Below are positions 34,789 to 42,334 of a DNA stretch of 64,000 nt, piece after piece. The translations under genes were made by a program, and so were the position numbers. The notes below the pieces were generated by a model. The model saw nothing but the letters and a program-made list of their open reading frames with translations. It did no database searches and had not been told where the DNA came from. The DNA is taken from contig NZ_BMFD01000007.1 in the NCBI RefSeq assembly GCF_014637795.1, positions 1 through 64,000 of the forward strand. Reading direction: 5' to 3'. Numbering within the stretch: position 1 is the stretch's first letter; the number at the start of each line of letters is the position of its first letter. The DNA comes from Belliella aquatica. GTDB taxonomy: Bacteria; Bacteroidota; Bacteroidia; Cytophagales; Cyclobacteriaceae.

Positions 34789-35349
34789 TTACGCTCCAAT
34801 GACAACCTTAGCATATCTGACAACTTTGTCACCTAAGGTATATCCTTTTTCTACTACATCTATTACCTTGCCCTTCAACTCCTCTGATGGAGCAGGAATT
34901 TGAGTGATTGCTTCTTGTGTCTCTGCATCGAAAGTTTCTCCGACCAATCCTTCCATAGACTTCAATCCTTTATTTTCGAGAATTCTTTGGAATTTTTGGA
35001 AAACAAGTTGGTTTCCGTCTCTTACTTTTGTTGCATCTTCTTCGTTTTCACTCGCTTTGAAAGCTCTCTCAAAATCATCTACCACAGGAATGATTTCAGC
35101 CATCAGATCTTGTGATGCTGTTTTGATCAAATCTAAACGCTCTTTTGAGGTTCTTCTTCTGTAATTCTCAAACTCAGAATAAAGTCTAAGGTATTTATCT
35201 TTCAATTCCTGAACTTCCACTTTCAATTTCTCCTCTTCAGAAACTTCATTGACTATTTCTTCTGTCGTAGTTTCTGTATTTTCTTCCTTTGCGGTTACTT
35301 CCTCTTTGTTCAACTCTTCCGCTTCTGAAGCTATATTTTCTTTGCTCAT
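34789..35349 (-). CDS. grpE: Nucleotide exchange factor GrpE
   Basis: Releases ADP from DnaK, completing the chaperone cycle with DnaJ. About 186 residues from the ATG at 35349 ([15 protein letters not shown]); a GTG five codons upstream (35364) would add MTDKD and cannot be excluded. An acidic, disordered N-terminus of about 55 residues is followed by the long dimerisation helix ([29 protein letters not shown]) and the C-terminal beta domain ending [17 protein letters not shown]. The phrase [12 protein letters not shown] is diagnostic. Five bases separate it from dnaJ, so the pair is one operon. Confidence 0.94.
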   Translation of the reverse strand: MSKENIASEAEELNKEEVTAKEENTETTTEEIVNEVSEEEKLKVEVQELKDKYLRLYSEFENYRRRTSKERLDLIKTASQDLMAEIIPVVDDFERAFKASENEEDATKVRDGNQLVFQKFQRILENKGLKSMEGLVGETFDAETQEAITQIPAPSEELKGKVIDVVEKGYTLGDKVVRYAKVVIGA

Positions 35350-35486
35350 ATCTTTATCTGTCACGTTTAGAATTTATGACGCTAATAATTAAGTCTTTCT
35401 TTACTCTACCCAATAATTTGTCTATTGGACTCTTCGAGAATATCAATTTGTTTGCCATTGGCACAAAACTGACAATGTGACACAGA
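35350..35486 (-). promoter_or_regulatory. Candidate grpE-dnaJ control region
   Basis: Spacer between obg and grpE. On the minus strand it contains two TGTCA words three bases apart (TGTCACATTGTCA, about 35468-35480) and, nearer the gene, an inverted repeat CCAATA/TATTGG at 35410-35428. I find no CIRCE element and no clear TAnnTTTG box. A heat-shock role is inferred only from position. Confidence 0.35.
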
Positions 35487-36479
35487 TTAACTGTTGATTG
35501 CCTGCCACAACATGTCCTTCAGTTTGTCTAGATTATAAGTACTCACTGAAGATATAAATATATAAGGCAAGTCTTTGGGAACGTCAGCCTCCATCTCTTT
35601 CATCAATTCCCCATCCAGCATATCTGCTTTGGTAATTGCTAAGAGTCGTTTTTTATCGAGCAATTCAGGATTATATTTCTCCAGTTCACCAAGCAATATG
35701 CGATACTGCTCGCTGATACTTTCTGCGTCAGCAGGAATCATAAATAGCAAGATGGAGTTTCTCTCAATGTGTCTCAAGAATCTGATTCCAAGTCCTCTTC
35801 CTTCCGCAGCCCCTTCTATAATCCCCGGGATATCAGCCATAACAAAAGATTTATCATCTCTATATGGGATTACGCCAAGATTAGGGACTAAAGTGGTAAA
35901 TGGATAATCTCCAATTTCTGGTCGTGCTGCTGATATGCTTGATAGTAAGGTCGATTTCCCAGCATTCGGGAAGCCCACTAAGCCTATATCTGCTAATAAT
36001 TTTAATTCTAGAATGATCCATTCTTCTAAACCTTCTTCTCCTGGCTGCGCATAATGCGGCGCCTGATTGGTTGCAGTTTTGAAATGGTCGTTTCCTAAGC
36101 CACCTCTGCCTCCTGGAGTCAGGATGACTTCTTGGCCATCTTCAGTAATCTCGTGTCTCAATTCAAAAGTTTCAGCGTCCTTGGCAATAGTGCCCAGAGG
36201 AACTTCTAAGATGATATCTTGTCCATCTCTCCCTGTTCTCCTTCCTCCTTCGCCATTTTTCCCAGCTTCTGCAATCACATGTTTTTTATATTTCAAGTGG
36301 AGCAATGTCCACAGCTGAGAACTTCCTCTAAGAATAATATGACCTCCACGACCTCCGTCACCTCCATCAGGCCCACCTTTGGGTACGTGTTTTTCTCTTC
36401 GAAAATGCACTGAACCTGCTCCTCCTGCTCCTGATCTGGAACAGAATTTCACATAATCTATAAAATTGGAATCTGCCAC
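35487..36479 (-). CDS. obgE: GTPase Obg (CgtA)
   Basis: Essential ribosome-associated GTPase involved in 50S assembly and stress response. 330 residues: glycine-rich Obg fold at about 1-158 ([29 protein letters not shown]), then the G domain with G1 GFPNAGKS at 169-176, G3 [13 protein letters not shown]4 TKAD and G5 SS. The variable C-terminal domain found in some Obg proteins is absent. The start is a GTG at 36479, chosen because the N-terminus then matches the family ([12 protein letters not shown]) and no ATG fits. It lies downstream of adk with a terminator between. Confidence 0.95.
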   Translation of the reverse strand: MADSNFIDYVKFCSRSGAGGAGSVHFRREKHVPKGGPDGGDGGRGGHIILRGSSQLWTLLHLKYKKHVIAEAGKNGEGGRRTGRDGQDIILEVPLGTIAKDAETFELRHEITEDGQEVILTPGGRGGLGNDHFKTATNQAPHYAQPGEEGLEEWIILELKLLADIGLVGFPNAGKSTLLSSISAARPEIGDYPFTTLVPNLGVIPYRDDKSFVMADIPGIIEGAAEGRGLGIRFLRHIERNSILLFMIPADAESISEQYRILLGELEKYNPELLDKKRLLAITKADMLDGELMKEMEADVPKDLPYIFISSVSTYNLDKLKDMLWQAINS

Positions 36480-36498
36480 TTTATTTATTGTTTGGAAT

Positions 36499-36526
36499 AA
36501 AAAAGGCTAAGCAAATATGCTTAGCC
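36499..36526 (-). terminator. Rho-independent terminator of adk
   Basis: GGCTAAGC and GCTTAGCC form an 8-bp stem followed on the minus strand by TTTTTT. It lies 35 bases after the adk stop and only 20 bases before the obg start, so it may also act as an attenuator for obg. Confidence 0.8.
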
Positions 36527-36561
36527 AAAATATTTGAACCGCAAAGGTAATAATTATTTGA

Positions 36562-37137
36562 TTATGAATACTGATCGATCACTTTTGAGATATTTGAGAA
36601 AATCTCGTCGATGGTTCCCACTCCATGAATCTTTGTAAGTTTACCCTGTTTATCATAAAATCCTGCAACAGGTAGTGTTTCATCCAAGTAAACTTTGATT
36701 CTGGTCTCGATCTTTGCGATATCTTGATCATCTACTCTACCAGAAGTTTTACCTCTTTCATGGATTCTAGATTTCAAAACATCTTCCGGAACATCAAGGG
36801 CTATCATTCCTGATATTTTGAGTCCTAGATCTCCCAAAACTTTGTCAAGGGCCTCTGCTTGAGCTACAGTTCGAGGGAAGCCATCGAAAATAAACCCATT
36901 GCTGTCTAGCGTATCTTTAATTTTTGTTTCTACCATCCCGATAACTACTTCATCAGGAACCAATTTTCCTTCATCCATATATTTTCTAGCAAGCTTACCT
37001 AAGTCTGTACCTTCACCAAGGTGCTTCCTAAATAAATCTCCCGTAGAAAGATGAGTCAAATTATATTTTTCTATAAGCTTTTCGCTTTGGGTTCCTTTAC
37101 CCGCTCCCGGAGGGCCAAACAATACTATATTAAGCAT
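36562..37137 (-). CDS. adk: Adenylate kinase
   Basis: Catalyses ATP + AMP to 2 ADP. 191 residues, the short type without the zinc/long LID insert. The P-loop is GPPGAGKGT at 8-16; the AMP-site region includes LSTGDLFRKHL and GFPRTVAQAEAL; the LID core is RIHERGKTSGRVDDQDIAKIETRI. An ATG start gives MLNIVLFGPP, which is normal. It lies 60 bases downstream of hpt in the same direction, so a shared nucleotide-metabolism transcript is likely, ending at the terminator before obg. Confidence 0.96.
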   Translation of the reverse strand: MLNIVLFGPPGAGKGTQSEKLIEKYNLTHLSTGDLFRKHLGEGTDLGKLARKYMDEGKLVPDEVVIGMVETKIKDTLDSNGFIFDGFPRTVAQAEALDKVLGDLGLKISGMIALDVPEDVLKSRIHERGKTSGRVDDQDIAKIETRIKVYLDETLPVAGFYDKQGKLTKIHGVGTIDEIFSNISKVIDQYS

Positions 37138-37197
37138 AACAGATTTTTTGGAATTAATTTTATTTATGTCAGTATCAACTAATTTATCAAATGATAT

Positions 37198-37725
37198 TTA
37201 TTTCAATTGATAAATTGATGGTATATTTCTACCCAAACCATCGTAATCTAGCCCATAACCAACAACGAATTTATTTTCTATTTTGAAGCCAATGTAATCA
37301 ATATCTACAGAATATTTCAAAGCCTCAGGCTTAAAAAGAAGTGTTGCTACAGCTATACTTTTAGGGTTTTTGGTTTGAATTGACTTTATCAAGTGAGTCA
37401 TGCTGAGACCCGTATCAATAATATCTTCTACGATAATAACCCTTCTTCCTTCTAATTCTGATTCTAGACCGATCAAGTCAGTCACCTTTCCCGTGGAATC
37501 TGTCCCCGAATAAGATGCTACCTTAATGAATGAAATTTCGGTAGCTATGTTCAAATATTTAATCAAATCGGATAAAAACATGAATGCCCCATTGAGTACG
37601 CCAATGATGACCGGGGTTTCATCCTTAAAGTCCAAAGAAATTTGTGCGCCAATTGCTTGTAATCGGTTATCGATTTCTTCTGCATTTATGAATGGGACAA
37701 ATTCTTTACCTTGTATTTCAATCAT
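37198..37725 (-). CDS. hpt: Hypoxanthine phosphoribosyltransferase
   Basis: Purine salvage enzyme converting hypoxanthine or guanine plus PRPP to IMP or GMP. 175 residues, usual length. The PRPP loop is RRVIIVEDIIDTGLSMT at about 94-110; the flexible loop includes VASYSGTDSTG at 69-79; the C-terminal base-binding part includes FVVGYGLDYDG. Together with the purine nucleoside phosphorylase and adk in this window it closes a purine salvage route. A -7-like TATATTTG lies just upstream. Confidence 0.95.
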   Translation of the reverse strand: MIEIQGKEFVPFINAEEIDNRLQAIGAQISLDFKDETPVIIGVLNGAFMFLSDLIKYLNIATEISFIKVASYSGTDSTGKVTDLIGLESELEGRRVIIVEDIIDTGLSMTHLIKSIQTKNPKSIAVATLLFKPEALKYSVDIDYIGFKIENKFVVGYGLDYDGLGRNIPSIYQLK

Positions 37726-37736
37726 TTTTACTAAAT

Positions 37737-37762
37737 AAAAATGCCCTTATCATCAAGGGCAT
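37737..37762 (-). terminator. Rho-independent terminator of the M42-like peptidase gene
   Basis: ATGCCCTT and AAGGGCAT form an 8-bp stem followed on the minus strand by TTTTTATTTAG. It lies between the peptidase stop (37814) and the hpt start (37725). Confidence 0.75.
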
Positions 37763-37764
37763 GA

Positions 37765-37772
37765 CAAATATA
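37765..37772 (-). promoter_or_regulatory. Candidate -7 box of hpt
   Basis: Read on the minus strand this is TATATTTG, a match to TAnnTTTG, 40 bases upstream of the hpt ATG and abutting the preceding terminator stem. No good -33 TTG is seen, so confidence is modest. Confidence 0.4.
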
Positions 37773-37813
37773 TAAAAAAATGATTCCTATTCATTCATAT
37801 TTTTGCTAATACA

Positions 37814-38722
37814 TTATAGACGAGACATCAGAAATCTGTACAATTCAGTCATGGATGCTAAATCATAAAGTGCCACTTTTTCATTTGGAGAGTGAACATG
37901 GTCTTCTGGAGCTCCGATAAAACACCAATCAATGGCATAAGGAGAGAATTGAATTTCTCGTCCATCACTTCCTCCCGCATCTTCTACTTCAAGTTGAAAT
38001 GGAACGCCACTCTCATGAGCCAAGGCAATTATTTTATTTAGAAAACTTCTTCGAGGGATATATTTATCTCTAATTGAAATTGCGACACCTTTACCATGTT
38101 CTACACCTTCGGTCACCCATGTGATATCTGATATTAAAGCTTGTTTAATAGGAGCTACTTCCATGATAAATTTTAACAAGTAGGGCATGCTTCCGCCACC
38201 ATGTTCTTCATAAGTAGAAAAAACTACCCAGCCATCTTCCAAATCTTCGCAGATTTGAAGCGCATTATATACACCCAACCTATTGTCTAGATAGGCAGCT
38301 TGAATAAATTCTTCGTCTATTCTAACATTTTGAACAAATGAAAGACAAGTACCTCTATCTATCGCCCTTGGGAGGTCGTGAAACAACTCCCCATCAATAT
38401 TTTTTAATCTACAAAATATTGGCCCTAGAGAATCCTGTCCACATAATAAAGTATTGTCTTCTAATTCAGGACCTCCAATGCTAATTAATTGATTTTCATA
38501 TCGCGTCATGAAACCGATCGTATCGATGTGAGCGAATACAGCTGTACGGGGATTACCAAATTTTAGTAAAATACAATCGTGGAAATTTTCACCTTGGTAG
38601 ACTTTTGGCAAAACCTTCCATGAATGCATGCGTTGTAAGACATAGTTTATAAGAAACTTTTGCATTGGTGATTCGTCACCTGACACACTCTGTATTTCTA
38701 ATAAATCTTTTAAAAGTTTCAT
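37814..38722 (-). CDS. M42-like (M20/M28 clan) metallopeptidase
   Basis: 302-residue cytoplasmic zinc-aminopeptidase-like protein. The co-catalytic metal ligands can be placed: H65 in VFAHIDTIG, the bridging Asp D146 in AAYLDNRLGVYNAL, the catalytic Glu pair E172/E173 in TYEEHGGG, an Asp in LISDITWVTEG, and the last His in DHVHSPNE. It is slightly shorter than typical M42 aminopeptidases (about 340-360), and EEHGGG replaces the more common EEVGxRGA, so substrate preference may differ. It is monocistronic with its own terminator and divergent from ompA. Confidence 0.85.
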   Translation of the reverse strand: MKLLKDLLEIQSVSGDESPMQKFLINYVLQRMHSWKVLPKVYQGENFHDCILLKFGNPRTAVFAHIDTIGFMTRYENQLISIGGPELEDNTLLCGQDSLGPIFCRLKNIDGELFHDLPRAIDRGTCLSFVQNVRIDEEFIQAAYLDNRLGVYNALQICEDLEDGWVVFSTYEEHGGGSMPYLLKFIMEVAPIKQALISDITWVTEGVEHGKGVAISIRDKYIPRRSFLNKIIALAHESGVPFQLEVEDAGGSDGREIQFSPYAIDWCFIGAPEDHVHSPNEKVALYDLASMTELYRFLMSRL

Positions 38723-38817
38723 TTTGGCATTATTTATGACTGAATTGACGCGAATGTATAGCGAAAATTCTAAAAGAATTGGAATAAAGTTTAAAGATTT
38801 AAAAATTAAATATACAT

Positions 38818-38847
38818 TTGTGTTAAGTTTAAAGTTTATAAATTTGC
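38818..38847 (+). promoter_or_regulatory. ompA promoter, Bacteroidota type
   Basis: TTG at 38818-38820, an 18-base spacer, then TAAATTTG followed by C at 38839-38847. This matches the Bacteroidota housekeeping consensus (TTG, 17-23 bases, TAnnTTTG) exactly. Transcription should start about 40 bases before the ATG. Confidence 0.72.
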
Positions 38848-38894
38848 ATTGAAATCAATTAAACACTCAAAATTTTGAAAAAAAATTTTTTACC

Positions 38895-40190
38895 ATGAAA
38901 AAATTACTACTATCTACATTAATGATCGGAGCATTGACTTTAGGAGTTAATGCCCAAACAGACTACAACAAATGGTCTCTTGAAGTAAATGGCGGTTTCA
39001 ATAAACCAATGGCTCCATTAACAGCCGGTTATTTGTCTCCAACATTGAATATTGGACATGCGGACTTAGGTGTTCGTTATATGTTCAATGAAAAATTTGG
39101 TGCGAAACTAGACTACGGTTTTGGTTCGTTCAGTGAGTCTGAAGGTAACAGCCCTTCTTTCTCTACAAACTATTGGAGATTGAACCTTCAAGGTGTTGCC
39201 AATTTAGGCAGAATCATGAATTGGGAGACTTTCTCAAGAAGAGTTAACCTACTCGGTCACTTTGGGGCTGGTTTAGGTCAAGTAAATCCACAGGAGAATG
39301 CTAATGCAGACTTCAATGATAACGTTTATAACTTTATCGCTGGTTTTACTGGTCAAGTTAAATTGTCTGAAAGAGTTGCCTTGAATGCTGACATCAGCAC
39401 AATCATCAACGGTAGACAGACAACTTCATTTGACGGTGCTTCAAACATCAACCCAGGTACAATGCCTAATCCATCTACTAACAATGGATACTATGGAGCT
39501 AACGCTGTATGGTGGACAGGTACATTAGGATTGAGCTTCTACTTAGGTAGCAAAGACACACATGCTGATTGGTACATTGCTGCTGACAAGTATGCCACTA
39601 AAGAAGAATTAGCTTCTCAGATTGGTGAAATCAAAGATATGCTAAAAGATTCTGATGGTGATGGAGTTCCAGATTATTTAGACAAAGAGCCAAATACTCC
39701 AGCTGGTGCTAGAGTTGATTCACATGGTAGAACATTGGATTCTGACGGTGATGGTATTCCTGATCACTTGGACAAGTGTCCATTTGCTCCAGGTCCAGCA
39801 TCTAACAATGGATGTCCTGTTGAAGAAGTGAAAGAAGTTGATTACTTCAAGAAAGCAATCAATGAAGGTTATGTGAATGTATACTTTGCATTTGACAGCG
39901 CTAATCCACTTGGTTACTCTGCATCTTCTGTAAACTATGTTGCTAACTTCTTGAAGAGAAATCCAGGAGTAAGTGTAGAGATCAAAGGATATGCTGATGA
40001 ATTAGGTCCTGAAGATTACAACATGAAGTTATCTGAAAGAAGAGCTAAAGGTGTTTATGATCAGTTGGTAGCAGCTGGAATTGATGCTTCTAGATTGACT
40101 TACAAAGGATATGGTGAAGATACTAGTGTAGATAAGCAATCTGCTGATGCTAGACAATTAGCTAGAAGAACAAGCTTCGAAGTTAAATAA
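38895..40190 (+). CDS. OmpA-family outer-membrane protein
   Basis: 431-residue porin-like protein. Signal peptide (MKKLLLSTLMIGALTLGVNAQ), an N-terminal eight-stranded barrel to about 225, a calcium-binding thrombospondin-3-type segment at about 250-305 (DSDGDGVPDYLDKEPN, then DSDGDGIPDHLDKCP), and the peptidoglycan-binding OmpA C-terminal domain at about 320-431 (VYFAFDSANPL, VEIKGYADELG, LSERRAKGVYDQL). It ties outer membrane to cell wall. Codon usage is strongly biased and the promoter is consensus, so high expression is likely. It is monocistronic with a strong terminator. Confidence 0.95.
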   Translation: MKKLLLSTLMIGALTLGVNAQTDYNKWSLEVNGGFNKPMAPLTAGYLSPTLNIGHADLGVRYMFNEKFGAKLDYGFGSFSESEGNSPSFSTNYWRLNLQGVANLGRIMNWETFSRRVNLLGHFGAGLGQVNPQENANADFNDNVYNFIAGFTGQVKLSERVALNADISTIINGRQTTSFDGASNINPGTMPNPSTNNGYYGANAVWWTGTLGLSFYLGSKDTHADWYIAADKYATKEELASQIGEIKDMLKDSDGDGVPDYLDKEPNTPAGARVDSHGRTLDSDGDGIPDHLDKCPFAPGPASNNGCPVEEVKEVDYFKKAINEGYVNVYFAFDSANPLGYSASSVNYVANFLKRNPGVSVEIKGYADELGPEDYNMKLSERRAKGVYDQLVAAGIDASRLTYKGYGEDTSVDKQSADARQLARRTSFEVK

Positions 40191-40207
40191 GATACAATAT
40201 ATCAAAT

Positions 40208-40240
40208 GAAAACCCGATCTTTACGGATCGGGTTTTTTTT
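40208..40240 (+). terminator. Rho-independent terminator of ompA
   Basis: AAACCCGATC and GATCGGGTTT form a 10-bp stem followed by eight T. It lies just after the ompA stop and 21 bases before upp. Confidence 0.88.
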
Positions 40241-40260
40241 GTACCTAAATTTGCAGTATC

Positions 40261-40911
40261 ATGTTTATTTTAAATGAAACCAATAGCATTGCTAATAACT
40301 TTCTATCAGAAATAAGGGATATTTCTGTTCATCAGGACAGGTTGAGGTTTAGAAAAAATCTTGAGAGACTTGGCGAGATTATGGCTTATGAAATCTCTAA
40401 GGACCTAGACTATAAAGAGACAGAAATTCATACCCCTTTGCAAAGTACAAGTGTAAACACACTTGATAATCAACCTATTCTAATTAGTGTATTAAGAGCA
40501 GCCTTACCATTTTATCAAGGGTTTTCTAATTTTTATGATCAAGCTCCATCAGGTTTCATAGGCGCTTACAGAGCAAAAGAGAACTCTATTGATTCTGCTA
40601 TTTCTATCGACCTTGATTACTTAGCAGCTCCAGATCTAAATGGAAAGGAAATCATCCTGATAGATCCGATGCTCGCCACAGGTAAGTCATTTATCAAAAG
40701 TGTGGAAGCAATGATGCAAAATGGCATTCCAAAAATGATTCATATTGCCTCTGTCATTGCTGCGCCAGAAGGAATTAATTTTATTAACGCATCCATGTCA
40801 ATCCCATTCAAAATATGGACTTGTGCATTGGACGAAAAACTCAACTCAAAATCATACATTATTCCAGGTTTAGGTGACGCAGGTGATTTAGCCTTTGGAG
40901 TAAAGCTTTAA
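40261..40911 (+). CDS. upp: Uracil phosphoribosyltransferase
   Basis: Converts uracil and PRPP to UMP. 216 residues. The PRPP-binding loop is IILIDPMLATGKSF at about 131-144; ISVLRAALPFYQGF and the C-terminal YIIPGLGDAGDLAFG, which contacts uracil, are typical of the family. The divergence from E. coli Upp in the N-terminal third is usual for Bacteroidota. It starts 21 bases after the ompA terminator and is followed after six bases by the exchanger gene, so upp, the exchanger and the small membrane protein look like one operon. Confidence 0.92.
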   Translation: MFILNETNSIANNFLSEIRDISVHQDRLRFRKNLERLGEIMAYEISKDLDYKETEIHTPLQSTSVNTLDNQPILISVLRAALPFYQGFSNFYDQAPSGFIGAYRAKENSIDSAISIDLDYLAAPDLNGKEIILIDPMLATGKSFIKSVEAMMQNGIPKMIHIASVIAAPEGINFINASMSIPFKIWTCALDEKLNSKSYIIPGLGDAGDLAFGVKL

Positions 40912-40917
40912 TTTAAA

Positions 40918-41847
40918 ATGGTCTATTTAATATTAATACTAGGTCTTGGAATACTTCTTCTAGGGGGTAAGTTGCTGGTAGATGGTGCTTCTTCTATTGC
41001 TGCAAAGCTGGGGTTAAGTGCAGGATTAATTGGATTGACAGTTGTTGCATTTGGGACTTCCGCACCGGAGTTACTGGTAAGTGTGAATGCTGCATTGAAA
41101 GGGACGAGTGATATTGCTATCGGCAATGTGGTCGGTTCTAATATTGCCAATATTTCACTAGTGCTGGGCATAAGTGCTATTCTCTACCCCATAGCATTGC
41201 ATATCAACGTTTTGAAATTAGATTACCTATTTACGTTGATCTCCTCTTCTCTATTCTTTATTCTATCTTATAACAATGTCATTTCAAGATTAGAAGGGCT
41301 TATTTTTGTAATTCTTCTGATATTGGTCAATCTATATATTTTCAAGAAACTAAGAGGAACCGAGCCAGAACTTACTGAAGAAGAAGCTGAATTATTGAAA
41401 AAGGAATCCACATGGAAGGCAGCGGGCTTGATTGTATTAGGAATAGCCGGCCTCTATTTTGGTTCTGACATGTTTGTAGATAGTGCAGTAGAGATTTCTA
41501 GAGTATTTGGAGTCAGTGAACGTATCATCGGAGTAACAGTAATTGCCATAGGCACAAGTCTGCCTGAGCTTACCACATCTGTCATCGCCGCCATCAATAA
41601 AAAAACCGACATTGCTATTGGGAATATTTTGGGAAGCAACATTATGAATGTACTCGGCATCATTGGAATTACTGCCCTTGTACAGCCGATTGAGGTTACG
41701 GAGCAATTCTTGAGTCAGGATTTTATTTGGATGTTGGTCTTGACTGTTATATTATTTCCTATTCTAAGATTTAGATTAAATGTTTCCCGTTGGGAAGGTG
41801 CGTTTTTAGTATTGTTCTATGCCGTATATCTCTTTTCAATCTTATGA
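40918..41847 (+). CDS. Calcium/sodium antiporter (CaCA family, YrbG-like)
   Basis: 309-residue inner-membrane exchanger with about ten membrane helices in two inverted halves. Each half holds an alpha-repeat: GLTVVAFGTSAPELLVSVNAA with GNVVGSNIANISLVLG near the N-terminus, and GVTVIAIGTSLPELTTSVIAA with GNILGSNIMNVLGIIG in the second half; the Glu of each GTSxPE is an ion ligand in relatives. The central acidic loop EPELTEEEAELLKKES separates the halves. Its stop overlaps the next gene's ATG (ATGA). Confidence 0.93.
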   Translation: MVYLILILGLGILLLGGKLLVDGASSIAAKLGLSAGLIGLTVVAFGTSAPELLVSVNAALKGTSDIAIGNVVGSNIANISLVLGISAILYPIALHINVLKLDYLFTLISSSLFFILSYNNVISRLEGLIFVILLILVNLYIFKKLRGTEPELTEEEAELLKKESTWKAAGLIVLGIAGLYFGSDMFVDSAVEISRVFGVSERIIGVTVIAIGTSLPELTTSVIAAINKKTDIAIGNILGSNIMNVLGIIGITALVQPIEVTEQFLSQDFIWMLVLTVILFPILRFRLNVSRWEGAFLVLFYAVYLFSIL

Positions 41848-42302
41848 TCGCTTACTTGCTTAAATTCCTAGCAATTTACCTCACTTGTCTTTTTAAATTT
41901 GTAGCTGGCCCTATTTTGGGGTCAGCAGCAGGATATTCTATTTTAGAAAGTACAATTGTAACCGTCGCTGGGATGATGACTTCTGTATTTTTGATTACCT
42001 ATCTTGGAGAGTGGATCAAGGCAAATTGGAATGTCAAAGTGACAAAAAAGCGAAATAAATTTTCCAAGAAAAACCGAAGAATCGTAAAGGTGTGGCAGAA
42101 ATTTGGTCCTGTTGGGATTGCTGCCATTACTCCCATGCTTTTAACCCCAATCGGAGGCACCATCATTATGAGTGCTTTTCGTGTGGAGAAAAAAATTGTA
42201 TTTATTTACATGTTTGTGAGTGGATTATTTTGGGCAATTCTGATGAGTGCATCGATTGAGCAAATTCTTTCAATCCCATTTATAGACAAGTTTCTTGGTT
42301 AA
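41844..42302 (+). CDS. Small integral membrane protein (COG2426-like)
   Basis: 152 residues from the ATG at 41844, which overlaps the exchanger's TGA by four bases; a longer reading beginning inside the exchanger gene is not credible. There are three to four hydrophobic helices with a basic cytoplasmic loop (VKVTKKRNKFSKKNRRIVKVW) in the middle, then KFGPVGIAAITPMLLTPIGGTIIMSAF, which resembles the small multidrug-export/SNARE-associated group. Translational coupling suggests a link to the exchanger. The function is uncertain. Confidence 0.72.
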   Translation: MIAYLLKFLAIYLTCLFKFVAGPILGSAAGYSILESTIVTVAGMMTSVFLITYLGEWIKANWNVKVTKKRNKFSKKNRRIVKVWQKFGPVGIAAITPMLLTPIGGTIIMSAFRVEKKIVFIYMFVSGLFWAILMSASIEQILSIPFIDKFLG

Positions 42303-42334
42303 AAGTGTTTTTGAGGGCATCAAGTTTTTTGCTT

